Source: an uncultured Lacinutrix sp. (GTDB lineage: Bacteria; Bacteroidota; Bacteroidia; Flavobacteriales; Flavobacteriaceae). Taken from it: 64,000 bases of DNA. Shown here one piece after another: positions 26,795 through 35,931 of the stretch. The DNA lies in NCBI RefSeq assembly GCF_947500325.1, contig NZ_CANMRQ010000007.1:62001-126000 (forward strand), given 5' to 3'. The notes under the pieces are model-generated. The model saw only the letters and a program-made list of their open reading frames with translations, was not told where the DNA came from and ran no database searches. The translations under genes were made by a program, and so were the position numbers. Position 1 is the first letter of the stretch. Every line of letters starts with the position of its first letter.

Positions 26795-28690
26795 ATGGAA
26801 ACACCTCTAATTCATACACTAATAATCTGGTCTAAAGGGAATTCACATGTAGATCATATTCTTAAAGATATTGGAGACTCTTTTCAAATATTAAATATTT
26901 TTAACTTCTCATGGAAGGATGATCTGTTTTATGAAAATTTAAAACGATTTTATTCTCATTCGCAAAAAGATAAAAATGAAGCCGAATACAATTATATAAT
27001 TAAAAATAAAATAGAGCATTGTGGCTCAGGTGATTTTACATTAATAATATTTGAAGATTTAAATCCGAAATTTGAAAATAGAAAAACATCTAATGGAGTT
27101 AATAATGTAAATGTAAACGTATTTGATAAAAAAAGAGATTATAGATTGTTAACTGGTGGAGGACATAAAATCCATGCATCTGATAATTATTTTGAGTCTA
27201 ATAAGGATCTAGTTTTATTATTAGATACTACATTAGATAATTATAGAAATAAATACGAATCTTCACCTAATATAATAAATAGAAGTAATAACATTTTGGG
27301 AGTTCCTTTTTGGAGTTCAATTAATGAATTGTTTTTTGTTCTTAATAACAGTCTTGAGTATGTAGTATTAAGGAATTTTGAATGTTTGCCCAATGATTAT
27401 CATATAGATGGTCATGGAGATATAGACCTTTTAGTAGAAGATTATAATTATGCAAAGTATATTACTGGTGCATTAGATGTGTTTCCTGAAAAAGAACATA
27501 GAGTTTATCATTATATAGATATTAAAGGAGAAAAAGTTCCATTTGATTTTAGATATTTAGGAGATAATTATTATGATAAAAAATGGCAATTAGATATTCT
27601 TAATAATAAAGTGTTTTCTGAGAAAGGTTTTTATAAACCAAATAAAATAAATCATTTTTATAGTCTTTTATACCATGCATATATACACAAAAAAGAAGTG
27701 TCTATAGATTATAGAGATATATTATCAGAATATGCAGAAAAAATATTTATTCCCTTTAACTCAAAAACGAAAGTTACTGATGCAATAGGTTTATTGTCAG
27801 ATTTTATGAAAGAAAAGTTATATAACTTCTCTTTACCTAAAGATTTGAGTGTTACTTTTAATAAAAGTAATGTTGAGGTAAATAATATTAATCTTAAAGA
27901 TAATGAGAAATTAATCTCTTCATCTTCTTCCAGAACTATAGATCGTAGTTTTTTATCGGAAGTATATGAGAGTAATAATAAAATATTAAAGATAGCAGCT
28001 AAACCCATAGCTGAGAATGAGTATTTGTTCTTAAATAAACTAAGGGATTATAATTTTTTTCCTAAAACGTATTCATTTAATAATTTTGGTGAGTATGATA
28101 AAGTTGAAATAGAAAAAATTGAAGGACTTGGATTTGATAAAATAACAGAAATACCTATATCTTATTGGAATAATAAAAATGTTTTAAATCTAATTAAAGA
28201 TTCTACTTTAATTTTAGTTTCTCTATTAAAGTCTAATACAAAGCATCGAGATATAAAGCCTAATAATATTATTTTAAACAAGAGAGATGGGACATATAAA
28301 ATGTTTTTAATTGATTTTGGTTGGGCAGAAAATATTAATGACAATAAAGAATCAATCACACCTTTAAGGTTGGGATCTAATTTTAAATATATAGGAAACG
28401 GTTTTAGTGATGCTTATTCAATGGGGAAAACTTTGAAATTTGCATTTGGTAAATTAAAAATTGCTAAATATTTCATAGATGAGTTTTTAAGTATAAAACC
28501 AGAAGATTACCAAGACAAAGTTTTAATAGAAAAAAGATTTAATTTAATATTAGAAAAGTTGGATGTTGAACTATCTAAAGCATCAGGTTTTAGTTTAGAT
28601 CTTTTAAAATGGAAACTAAAAGCTTCAATAGGAGAGAAACAAAAAAAACAATTAATCAAGCTTTTAAAAAAGGCTAAACTGTTAAGGTGA
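26795..28690 (+). CDS. Three-part protein: unassigned N-terminal module, nucleotidyltransferase-like motif, protein-kinase-like domain
   Basis: I do not know a named family for this 631-residue soluble protein. Residues 1-160 form an alpha/beta module with the motif TGGGHKIHASDN (120-131). Residues 175-300 contain HGDIDLLV (207-214) and, later, VPFDFRYLG (248-256), which resembles the GD-x-D metal site of polymerase-beta-type nucleotidyltransferases. Residues 385-600 are kinase-like: an ILKIAAKP segment (397-404) that could hold the ATP lysine, the catalytic loop HRDIKPNN (484-491) and DFG (507-509), so all key residues are present. It directly follows Wzt by one base. By analogy with WbdD, a kinase-containing chain terminator, it may phosphorylate or cap the polymer; alternatively it may act on a precursor sugar. 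Confidence 0.6.
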   Translation: METPLIHTLIIWSKGNSHVDHILKDIGDSFQILNIFNFSWKDDLFYENLKRFYSHSQKDKNEAEYNYIIKNKIEHCGSGDFTLIIFEDLNPKFENRKTSNGVNNVNVNVFDKKRDYRLLTGGGHKIHASDNYFESNKDLVLLLDTTLDNYRNKYESSPNIINRSNNILGVPFWSSINELFFVLNNSLEYVVLRNFECLPNDYHIDGHGDIDLLVEDYNYAKYITGALDVFPEKEHRVYHYIDIKGEKVPFDFRYLGDNYYDKKWQLDILNNKVFSEKGFYKPNKINHFYSLLYHAYIHKKEVSIDYRDILSEYAEKIFIPFNSKTKVTDAIGLLSDFMKEKLYNFSLPKDLSVTFNKSNVEVNNINLKDNEKLISSSSSRTIDRSFLSEVYESNNKILKIAAKPIAENEYLFLNKLRDYNFFPKTYSFNNFGEYDKVEIEKIEGLGFDKITEIPISYWNNKNVLNLIKDSTLILVSLLKSNTKHRDIKPNNIILNKRDGTYKMFLIDFGWAENINDNKESITPLRLGSNFKYIGNGFSDAYSMGKTLKFAFGKLKIAKYFIDEFLSIKPEDYQDKVLIEKRFNLILEKLDVELSKASGFSLDLLKWKLKASIGEKQKKQLIKLLKKAKLLR

Positions 28691-28693
28691 AAG

Positions 28694-29608
28694 ATGAGTT
28701 ATACAGCAGTAATAATAGTGACTTACAATGGAGAACAATGGATTAGAAAATGTCTAAATTCCGTTATCGATTCTACAATCAAGTCTCATATTATAGTTGT
28801 GGATAATAAATCTACAGATGGTACTTTGTCAATTATAAAAAATAATTTTAAAGATGTTGTTTTAATTGAAAATGAAGAAAATTTTGGTTTTGGTAAAGCA
28901 AATAATATTGGGATTGAAAAAGGATTGGTTTTAGGAGCAGAGTATTTTCTTTTATTAAATCAAGATGCTTATTTACAAAAAGAGACTCTTGAAAATTTAG
29001 TTTCTAAAATGAAGAAAAATGAATCTCAAGGTATTATTAGCCCAGTTCATTTAGATGGAAGTGGAGAGCAATTAGATATTTATTTTCAATCTTATATAGC
29101 GCCGTCAAACTGTAAAAATTTATATTCTGATGTCTTCTTAAAGAAACAATTAAAAACGCTTTATACGGTAGATTTTATAAATGCTGCTATTTGGTTACTT
29201 TCTAAGCAAACAATAAAAAAAGTTGGCGGTTTTAATCCTTATTTTTTTCATTATGCTGAGGATAACGATTATATAAATAGATGTAAATATAAAGGTTTGC
29301 AAGTCTCAGTAGATCCTAATTCGTATGCTTATCATGATAGGCTGCAAAAAAAACGAATGGTGACAAGTAATGTTTTAAATAATGTTCGCGATGTGAAGCT
29401 TATGAATCCAAATAATAATATAGATGCATCTAAAATGCTAAATCTAACTTTTAAGAAGCTTGTAAAGTCACTTTTAACGTTCAACAAATCAAGTTTTAAA
29501 AATGATTTTAAATATTTAAAGAAAACGTATAAAAACAAGAAGCAAATAAGAGAGATTATAAAACAAGTTAAAAATGATGATTACGCATTTTTAAATTATA
29601 ACGAATGA
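28694..29608 (+). CDS. Glycosyltransferase family 2, rhamnosyltransferase-like
   Basis: GT-A fold transferase of 304 residues. The N-terminus has VVDNKSTDGT (35-44), NFGFGKANNIGI (63-74) and a LLNQDAY metal-binding motif (87-93) in place of the more usual DxD; FHYAEDNDYINRCKYKG is the acceptor-side segment. This combination is typical of the WbbL-like rhamnosyl/mannosyltransferase subgroup that uses dTDP- or GDP-6-deoxysugars, which would agree with the GDP-6-deoxyhexose genes downstream; the exact sugar cannot be read from sequence. No membrane helices. The last four bases overlap the next gene (ATGA). Confidence 0.85.
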   Translation: MSYTAVIIVTYNGEQWIRKCLNSVIDSTIKSHIIVVDNKSTDGTLSIIKNNFKDVVLIENEENFGFGKANNIGIEKGLVLGAEYFLLLNQDAYLQKETLENLVSKMKKNESQGIISPVHLDGSGEQLDIYFQSYIAPSNCKNLYSDVFLKKQLKTLYTVDFINAAIWLLSKQTIKKVGGFNPYFFHYAEDNDYINRCKYKGLQVSVDPNSYAYHDRLQKKRMVTSNVLNNVRDVKLMNPNNNIDASKMLNLTFKKLVKSLLTFNKSSFKNDFKYLKKTYKNKKQIREIIKQVKNDDYAFLNYNE

Positions 29609-30429
29609 TTTTGAATAAAAACAAACTACTTGCAGTATTAGTAAATTATGGAGATGAGCAACTTAACTATTTGGCAGAGGTTGTTTCTGGTTTAAAAAGT
29701 TTTAAACATTACGATGTTACTGTAATTGTACAAAGTAATATAACTTTAAATATAGAAGGTATAGATACAGTTAATGTAATAACATTGGAAGACTACCAAT
29801 TATTACCATTAACATGTAGAAAAGTGATTTGGGATAATAGAGACGATTATGATGTTTTTCTCTTTGGTGAAAACGACCATTTGTTTCTTGAAAGCCATAT
29901 CGATAAACATTTAGAATACGAGAAAATTCTTCCAGAAAATAGAATTACAGGTTTAATACAGTTTGAAGAAAACGAAAAAGGACGCTATTATCCAGGATAC
30001 CATCATCATTACGATTGGAAATACAATACTGTAGAAGAGTATAATGGTTTAAAATTTGCACATTTTTCTAATACACACCAAGCAACCTTTATTTTATCTA
30101 AAGCACAATTACATAAAATTGGTGAACGATTTAATTTTAATAACTTAGTTAAAGATCCATCATTATCATTTATGGATAAAGTTCTAAATAAATTAAAGAA
30201 AGTAATGCAGAAACCTTTAAAGCATCCTAATACTTATAGTGTGAAATGTAAGGTTAATACAGATGTTTATGATTATGGAGGAATGAAAAAACTAATATGT
30301 ATATCTGAGTTTGAAGACAATTTAATTCATCATTTACCAAATATATATATAGATGGATTAAAAGGTAGAAACAAATTTAGATCTCATGAAGATAGAATGA
30401 GTAATGCGTTAAAAAAGTTACTAAATTAA
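29605..30429 (+). CDS. Putative GT-A-like glycosyltransferase, unassigned
   Basis: A 274-residue soluble protein that I cannot place in a numbered family. The N-terminal half has the beta-alpha order of a GT-A fold (LLAVLVNYGDEQLNYLAEVV, then a strand VTVIVQS), and FLFGENDHLFLE at about residues 93-104 sits where the metal-binding DxD normally lies. The second half contains a histidine-rich GYHHHYDW (132-139) and a conserved-looking SNTHQATFILSK. Its place between GT2 genes with a four-base overlap upstream and five bases downstream supports a role in the same glycan. The lack of a classical DxD leaves open an inactive or accessory role. Confidence 0.55.
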   Translation: MILNKNKLLAVLVNYGDEQLNYLAEVVSGLKSFKHYDVTVIVQSNITLNIEGIDTVNVITLEDYQLLPLTCRKVIWDNRDDYDVFLFGENDHLFLESHIDKHLEYEKILPENRITGLIQFEENEKGRYYPGYHHHYDWKYNTVEEYNGLKFAHFSNTHQATFILSKAQLHKIGERFNFNNLVKDPSLSFMDKVLNKLKKVMQKPLKHPNTYSVKCKVNTDVYDYGGMKKLICISEFEDNLIHHLPNIYIDGLKGRNKFRSHEDRMSNALKKLLN

Positions 30430-30434
30430 TTATT

Positions 30435-31259
30435 GTGGTTTCATTAGTAATCTTATCGAATACAAACAGCAGCATTATTTATAATATGAATGTAGAGTGT
30501 CTAAATTCATTTGTAAAAAGTGCCAAGCTTGCTAATAAACCATTTGAAATTATTCTTGTTGAAAGTAGTAATGAAGCAGATTATACATACAATGAAGACG
30601 TTAAAGTTTTAAAGCCTAATACCGTTTTTAATTTTCACAAGTTTGCCAATATAGGTTTAAGAGCTGCAAAAGGAGACTATTTTATTTTTAGTAATAATGA
30701 TGTAGTTTTTGATAAAAACTGTTTGGTAGAATTTTTTAAAGTTATTAATAATAACAAAAATATTAAGTCTTTTTCTCCATACGATGCACGTTCAAATAAA
30801 TTACCAAAAGCGAAAATAAATACAGAATCACATATCTTAGGTTTCGAAATACAGAAACATATAACAGGTTGGTGTATAGTGATGCATAAAGACGTCTATA
30901 AAATAATAAAAGAATTAGATGAACGATTTGATTTTTATTATGCCGATAACGATTATGCGATGCAACTACAAAAATATAATATTAAACACGCACTAGTTAC
31001 AAAAGCTTATGTGGAACATTTAGAAGCACAGAGCACATTAAAAGACGTTGTTGAAACTAATTTTAAACTTCCTGAAAATACGCCTAAATATATTATTGAA
31101 GAGCAATGGACTTGGGTTTTAAGTAATGAAAAAATGATTAATGGTTTAATTGCTTTTCATAAAAAATGGGGAAGTAGAAAGTTAATTAAAATGAAGTTGT
31201 TTTTAGCTAAAAACTGCTCTAATTTAGGACTAGGGTATTTAAATAGATATATAGTATAG
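30435..31259 (+). CDS. Glycosyltransferase family 2
   Basis: A 274-residue GT-A enzyme starting at GTG 30435. The nucleotide-binding region is EIILVESSNEAD (39-50), the metal site is SNNDVVF (86-92), and the acceptor region has HITGWCIVMHKDV followed by DFYYADNDYAMQL, the ED-like pair replaced by ADND. The order and spacing match GT2 inverting enzymes. Substrate unknown. No membrane helix. Confidence 0.8.
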   Translation: MVSLVILSNTNSSIIYNMNVECLNSFVKSAKLANKPFEIILVESSNEADYTYNEDVKVLKPNTVFNFHKFANIGLRAAKGDYFIFSNNDVVFDKNCLVEFFKVINNNKNIKSFSPYDARSNKLPKAKINTESHILGFEIQKHITGWCIVMHKDVYKIIKELDERFDFYYADNDYAMQLQKYNIKHALVTKAYVEHLEAQSTLKDVVETNFKLPENTPKYIIEEQWTWVLSNEKMINGLIAFHKKWGSRKLIKMKLFLAKNCSNLGLGYLNRYIV

Positions 31260-31265
31260 TCGCAT

Positions 31266-32306
31266 ATGAGAAATGGTGAAAATATAGTTAGAGATAAACT
31301 TGTTGAGGTTAGTAAATCTTCACACAGGGTTATTATTCCTGTTTATATACCTAATGAAGAAGGCTATTATAAAGATGCCTATAAGGTTTTTGAAATTTGC
31401 GTAAGCTCTATATTAAAAACAAGTAACTCTCCAGTAAAAATATCTATAATTAGTAATGGTAGTAGTGATGCAATTAATACAAAAATCGCATCATTTTGTA
31501 ATACTAATGCTATAGACGAACTCATTATTACAACATCTAAAATTGGTAAAATTAATAGTATTCTTAAATGTTTAAGGCATAGTAAAGAACGCTTAATAAC
31601 TATTACAGATGCAGATGTATTATTTCTAAATAATTGGGAACAAGCAATAGTAGATGTGTTTAATGCCTTTCCAAAAGCAGGTATGGTAAGTCCTGTGCCA
31701 ATGTATAGAACCCAATTGCGTTTAACATCTAATATTTGGCTGCGTTATTTTTTCTCTAATACATTAAAATTTAGACCAGTAAAAAACCCAGAAGCACTAG
31801 AGCGTTTTGCGAAAAGTGTAGGATGGCCAAATTTATCTAATAAGATGAAAGATGTTGCTTTAACGCTAAAGTCTAAAAGTAATATTATTGCTTATGTAGG
31901 AAATTCACATTTTGTTGGAACCTATAAAAATGAAGTTTTTAAACAATTACCCAAAGAAGATTCATTATACAAATTAGGAGGCAATAGTGAGTTTTTATAT
32001 CTGGATGAGCCTGTATTAAAAGTTGGTGGCTACCGTTTAGCAACGTATAATAATTATGCCTATCACTTAGGGAACAAATTAGAAGATTGGGCCGAAGAGA
32101 CTTTTAAAACATTAGAAGACTCTAAAAAAGAGTATAATGATTACGATATAATACCAAAATTATCATCCAGTTCAATTAGTTATTTTATATCCGAAAAAAT
32201 ATTTAAAAAGTTATTTTATATAAAATCATTTAAACGTTTTGCATACAAACGTAAAGGACTTAATAAAGAACAATTGCACAATTTTACTAATAGTGATTTT
32301 TTATAA
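31266..32306 (+). CDS. Glycosyltransferase family 2
   Basis: A 346-residue GT-A enzyme. The first strand is RVIIPVYIPN (21-30), the nucleotide site ISIISNGSSDA, and the metal site TDADVLF (114-120). A C-terminal extension of about 100 residues after the GT core contains aromatic and basic residues that could associate with the membrane surface. It is six bases after the previous GT gene and two bases before the acyltransferase gene. Substrate unknown. Confidence 0.8.
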   Translation: MRNGENIVRDKLVEVSKSSHRVIIPVYIPNEEGYYKDAYKVFEICVSSILKTSNSPVKISIISNGSSDAINTKIASFCNTNAIDELIITTSKIGKINSILKCLRHSKERLITITDADVLFLNNWEQAIVDVFNAFPKAGMVSPVPMYRTQLRLTSNIWLRYFFSNTLKFRPVKNPEALERFAKSVGWPNLSNKMKDVALTLKSKSNIIAYVGNSHFVGTYKNEVFKQLPKEDSLYKLGGNSEFLYLDEPVLKVGGYRLATYNNYAYHLGNKLEDWAEETFKTLEDSKKEYNDYDIIPKLSSSSISYFISEKIFKKLFYIKSFKRFAYKRKGLNKEQLHNFTNSDFL

Positions 32307-32308
32307 TT

Positions 32309-33361
32309 TTGAGATTAGAACAGCTTACTTTTACTAGGTTTTTAGCAGCAATATCGATTGTTATATTTCATTATGGACAAAATATTTTTTTATTTAATAA
32401 TGAGTATGTGTCCTTTATTTTCGAACAAGCTAATTTTGGAGTAAGTTACTTCTTTATCTTATCTGGTTTTGTAATGATTATTGCATACTACAATAAGAAA
32501 TCTGTAGGTTTTTTTCAGTTTATTAAAAATAGATTAGCGAGAATATATCCACTTTATTTGTTGGCTATTATTATGGTTTTAGTAATAAACCGTTTTAGAA
32601 TTGAAGACTACCAAGAGTTATTATTAAATATAACAATGCTACAAACTTGGATGCCCTTAAAAGCATTAACTGTAAATCCGCCAGGTTGGTCTCTATCTGT
32701 AGAACTAATTTTTTATATAATGTTCCCTTTTTTATTCAATAAAATTTATAAAAGTATAGAGACTAAAAAGTTAGCTATTAGTCTTATTGCGTTTTGGCTA
32801 GTAAGTCAAGTTATATTCTATTTAATAATTAGTGAGATAGTAATGGTGCCTAATTTAACAGTAAAGACGGCATTATATCATCCATTACTTCATTTAAACG
32901 AATTTTTAATAGGGAACTTGGCAGGATTATGGTTCATGAAAAATTATAAAACCTATAAAGGGAATTATTTAAAAGCGATTTTTGTCTTTATAATTGCGTT
33001 TTTATTATTATTAAAATTTAATAACGGTTTAATATACCATAACGGTTTACTGGCGTTGGTTTTTACACCAATAATTGTACTTTTATCTCTGTCCAAATCT
33101 AAATTTGTTAACTTTCTATCAAATAAACAATTTGTGTTTTTAGGTGAAATAAGTTTTGGTATTTACATTCTACAATTTCCAGTATGGTTGTTTTTATCAG
33201 ATTTTAGAATGAAAAATTATTTAGGACTTATAAAAGGAGAAGATGATTTGATTTTGTTCCTAATTAGAATAGTAGTCTTAATTGTAATGTCTGCAATAAG
33301 TTTTAAGTATTTTGAAACACCAATTAGAACATATATAAAAACCAGATTCGTAAAAAATTAA
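32309..33361 (+). CDS. Acyltransferase family 3 membrane protein
   Basis: Integral-membrane acyltransferase that transfers an acetyl or longer acyl group to a sugar hydroxyl. The 350-residue protein has about ten membrane helices. The family signature begins at the N-terminus: RLEQLTFTRFLAA then IVIFHYG with the catalytic-type histidine near residue 21, and later the ILSGFVMIIAYYNK and RLARIYPLYLLA segments. The start is TTG at 32309, the only one upstream of the conserved start of the domain. It probably O-acetylates the repeat unit on the cytoplasmic or periplasmic face. There is no fused SGNH domain. Confidence 0.88.
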   Translation: MRLEQLTFTRFLAAISIVIFHYGQNIFLFNNEYVSFIFEQANFGVSYFFILSGFVMIIAYYNKKSVGFFQFIKNRLARIYPLYLLAIIMVLVINRFRIEDYQELLLNITMLQTWMPLKALTVNPPGWSLSVELIFYIMFPFLFNKIYKSIETKKLAISLIAFWLVSQVIFYLIISEIVMVPNLTVKTALYHPLLHLNEFLIGNLAGLWFMKNYKTYKGNYLKAIFVFIIAFLLLLKFNNGLIYHNGLLALVFTPIIVLLSLSKSKFVNFLSNKQFVFLGEISFGIYILQFPVWLFLSDFRMKNYLGLIKGEDDLILFLIRIVVLIVMSAISFKYFETPIRTYIKTRFVKN

Positions 33362-33392
33362 AGAATTATAGATCTAGATCACACTGTAAAGA

Positions 33393-34082
33393 ATGAAAGT
33401 GTTAATTAAGAAAATTATTAAGAGAATTAAATTTAATCTAAAGTCTAAAAACGAAAGATTAAAGATTGAGCAGGATAATATACAGTACCAACGTTGTATA
33501 CCATGGTTTGAAGCAGATGGAGATAATACATTGCGTTTAAATTATCCGTTAGATAAAGACTCAGTAGTTTTTGATTTAGGTGGCTATAAAGGTGAATTTG
33601 CTACAGATATATATAATACATATGAATCTACTATTTATGTTTTTGAGCCTATCCTTTCTTTTTATAATATTATAAAAAACAAGTTTGTAAATAACAGTAA
33701 AGTAAAACCATTTCAATACGGATTGGCAGGAGAAGATCATCAAATGCAAATAAGTTTGACAGATAATTCGTCTTCAGTATATATAAAATCGAAAGACACA
33801 GAGACAATTAAACTTAAATCTATTGTGAATTTTATTAAAGCTAATGCAATTCAGCATATAGATTTAATAAAAATAAATATAGAAGGTGGAGAATACGACG
33901 TTTTAGAGTCTTTAATTGAAAATAGTATGCTAACGTACTTTACAGATATCCAAATTCAGTTTCATGATTTTATAATTCCCAATGCAAAAGAAAGAATGCA
34001 AAGTATTCAAAAAGAACTAGCAAAAACTCACAAACTAACATATCAATATGAGTTTGTTTGGGAAAATTGGACTTTAAAATAA
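33393..34082 (+). CDS. FkbM family methyltransferase
   Basis: SAM-dependent O-methyltransferase of 229 residues. Motif I is VFDLGGYKGEFATDIY (about 58-73), the ribose-binding acidic residue is in YVFEPILSF, and DLIKINIEGGEYDVLESL (about 157-174) is the FkbM hallmark with its IxIEG core. FkbM enzymes often methylate sugars; here it may methylate one residue of the polymer or its terminus. The 31-base gap before it is one of the larger ones in this part of the run. Substrate unknown. Confidence 0.88.
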   Translation: MKVLIKKIIKRIKFNLKSKNERLKIEQDNIQYQRCIPWFEADGDNTLRLNYPLDKDSVVFDLGGYKGEFATDIYNTYESTIYVFEPILSFYNIIKNKFVNNSKVKPFQYGLAGEDHQMQISLTDNSSSVYIKSKDTETIKLKSIVNFIKANAIQHIDLIKINIEGGEYDVLESLIENSMLTYFTDIQIQFHDFIIPNAKERMQSIQKELAKTHKLTYQYEFVWENWTLK

Positions 34083-34087
34083 TAATA

Positions 34088-34909
34088 GTGATAGTTGTAA
34101 AATTAATAGGAGGATTAGGAAATCAGATGTTTCAGTATGCAGCAGCTAAAGCATTAGCTTTGGAGAAAAAGCAAAAGCTGTACATAGATACTAGTGCATT
34201 TAAAAATTATGATTTACATGCCTATGGATTACATCATTTTAATATTAAAGAAAAAGAATATAAACAAAAAGGTAAGTGGTATAGAAAGGTTAAAAACAAA
34301 CTAAATTTAGTTACTAATTATAAAGAAGCATCGTTTAGGTTTAACCCTGAATTGTCCAAAATAAAAACAAAAGACACTTTTTTAGATGGTTATTTTCAAT
34401 CTGAAGACTATTTTTTAAATCATAGAACGACGCTTTTAGAAGATTTTAAAATTACATCTAAATTAAAAAAAGAAACAAAGGCATTACTTAATGATATAAG
34501 TAAAACGAATGCCGTTTCAATTCATATTAGACGAGGCGATTTTTTGCAACACGATGTACATAATACTTCAAAAGAGGACTATTATAAAGCGGCAATGCAA
34601 TGTATTGAAGATAAAATAGAGCAACCTACTTATTACTTGTTTTCAGATGATATAGAATGGGTTAGAAATAATTTCAAAACAAATTATAAAGCTGTTTTTG
34701 TAGATTTTAATGATGCTTCAACTGGTTTTGAAGATTTAAAATTAATGTCGCATTGCCAACATAATATTGTTGCTAATAGTAGCTTTAGTTGGTGGTCTGC
34801 TTGGTTAAATACAAACCTAGATAAAATAGTAATTGCTCCAGAGCAATGGTTTAATGGTGATCAATACGATTATACAGATGTTGTGCCTAAAAGCTGGATA
34901 AAGATATAA
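34088..34909 (+). CDS. Alpha-1,2-fucosyltransferase family (GT11), possibly colitosyltransferase
   Basis: GT11 enzyme that transfers L-fucose or a close analogue from the GDP-sugar. I choose GTG at 34088, which gives the classical N-terminus IVVKLIGGLGNQMFQYA (GGLGNQMFQYA at 8-18) and avoids a 25-base overlap that the upstream ATG at 34058 would need. The donor-binding HIRRGDF is at 146-152, and NSSFSWWSAW at 230-239 is the third family motif. Length 273 is normal. The cluster appears to make GDP-colitose, and the E. coli O55 colitosyltransferase is, as I recall, also a GT11 member, so the donor may be GDP-colitose rather than GDP-fucose. Confidence 0.9.
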   Translation: MIVVKLIGGLGNQMFQYAAAKALALEKKQKLYIDTSAFKNYDLHAYGLHHFNIKEKEYKQKGKWYRKVKNKLNLVTNYKEASFRFNPELSKIKTKDTFLDGYFQSEDYFLNHRTTLLEDFKITSKLKKETKALLNDISKTNAVSIHIRRGDFLQHDVHNTSKEDYYKAAMQCIEDKIEQPTYYLFSDDIEWVRNNFKTNYKAVFVDFNDASTGFEDLKLMSHCQHNIVANSSFSWWSAWLNTNLDKIVIAPEQWFNGDQYDYTDVVPKSWIKI

Positions 34910-34911
34910 CT

Positions 34912-35931
34912 ATGGCTAATCAACCACTTATAACAGTCTTAATACCTACATATAATTGCGAATTATATGTAAAAGAAGCTGTACAAAGTATTTTAGATCA
35001 GACGTATTCTAATTTTGAGTGCATTATTATAGATGATTGTAGTACAGATAAAACAATTGAGATTTTAAAATCTTTTAATGATAATAGAATAAAACTTATT
35101 GAGAAGCCTAAGAATTCAGGTTATACTAATAGTTTAAATTATGGCTTAACCATAGCAAAAGGTAAATATATAGCCAGAATGGATGGTGATGATATAAGCT
35201 TACCTACAAGATTTGAAAAACAAGTAGCTATATTTGAAACGAACCCAAAATTGGTAGTTTGTGGTTCTATTTTTCAAATTATAGATTCAGACCAAGTTAT
35301 TTATAACCCAGAATCTCATCAAGAGATTACATTAGCGATGTTAAAAGACTCAGCAATTGGCCATCCAACAGCTATGTTAAGAGCGTCTACTTTAAAAGAA
35401 CATAATATAAATTACGATGTATCTAAAGAACCTGCCGAGGATTATGATCTTTGGGTAAGATTGCTAGAATTTGGAGAGTTTTATAATATTCAAGAACTGC
35501 TATTTTTATATCGCGTTCACGAAGGACAAGTATCAATAACAAAAAAAGAAAAGCAAAGAACAAAAGCAAGTGAGTCGCGTTTTAAAATGCTATCATACTT
35601 TAACGTACCATTAAGTGAATTACAGAAAGAAGCCTATATAAACTTGTTCTCTTATACTAATAAAGTAAAGCCAGAAGATGTTTTTCAGTTTCTAGGTTTA
35701 AGAGATGCTGTTAATAGTTCTCTTTCTAATTTTATAGATAAACGTGAAGTACGTGTATTATTAAAAGAATATGAAAAAGCTGCTGTAAGACAATGTTTTT
35801 TAGGTGCAAAAACATATAATTTAAAACTATACTTTGATTATGTTAAATTAAAACGAAAATTAGAATATCGTTTAAATAGTGTAGATGAAGCAAAATTATT
35901 AATTAAATCTATATTGCATAAAAGCTACTAA
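34912..35931 (+). CDS. Glycosyltransferase family 2
   Basis: Canonical GT2 of 339 residues: ITVLIPTYNCELYV (7-20), IIIDDCSTDKT (38-48), DGDD metal site at 91-94, and AEDYDLWVRL as acceptor-side ED motif. A C-terminal region of about 120 residues is helical with no recognised domain. Its stop codon shares one base with the start of the next GT2. Donor and acceptor unknown. Confidence 0.88.
   Translation: MANQPLITVLIPTYNCELYVKEAVQSILDQTYSNFECIIIDDCSTDKTIEILKSFNDNRIKLIEKPKNSGYTNSLNYGLTIAKGKYIARMDGDDISLPTRFEKQVAIFETNPKLVVCGSIFQIIDSDQVIYNPESHQEITLAMLKDSAIGHPTAMLRASTLKEHNINYDVSKEPAEDYDLWVRLLEFGEFYNIQELLFLYRVHEGQVSITKKEKQRTKASESRFKMLSYFNVPLSELQKEAYINLFSYTNKVKPEDVFQFLGLRDAVNSSLSNFIDKREVRVLLKEYEKAAVRQCFLGAKTYNLKLYFDYVKLKRKLEYRLNSVDEAKLLIKSILHKSY

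Noticed and set aside
34058-34087. Longer start of the GT11 gene at ATG 34058
   Set aside because: It overlaps the FkbM gene by 25 bases and adds residues not found in the family; GTG at 34088 gives the classical N-terminus.
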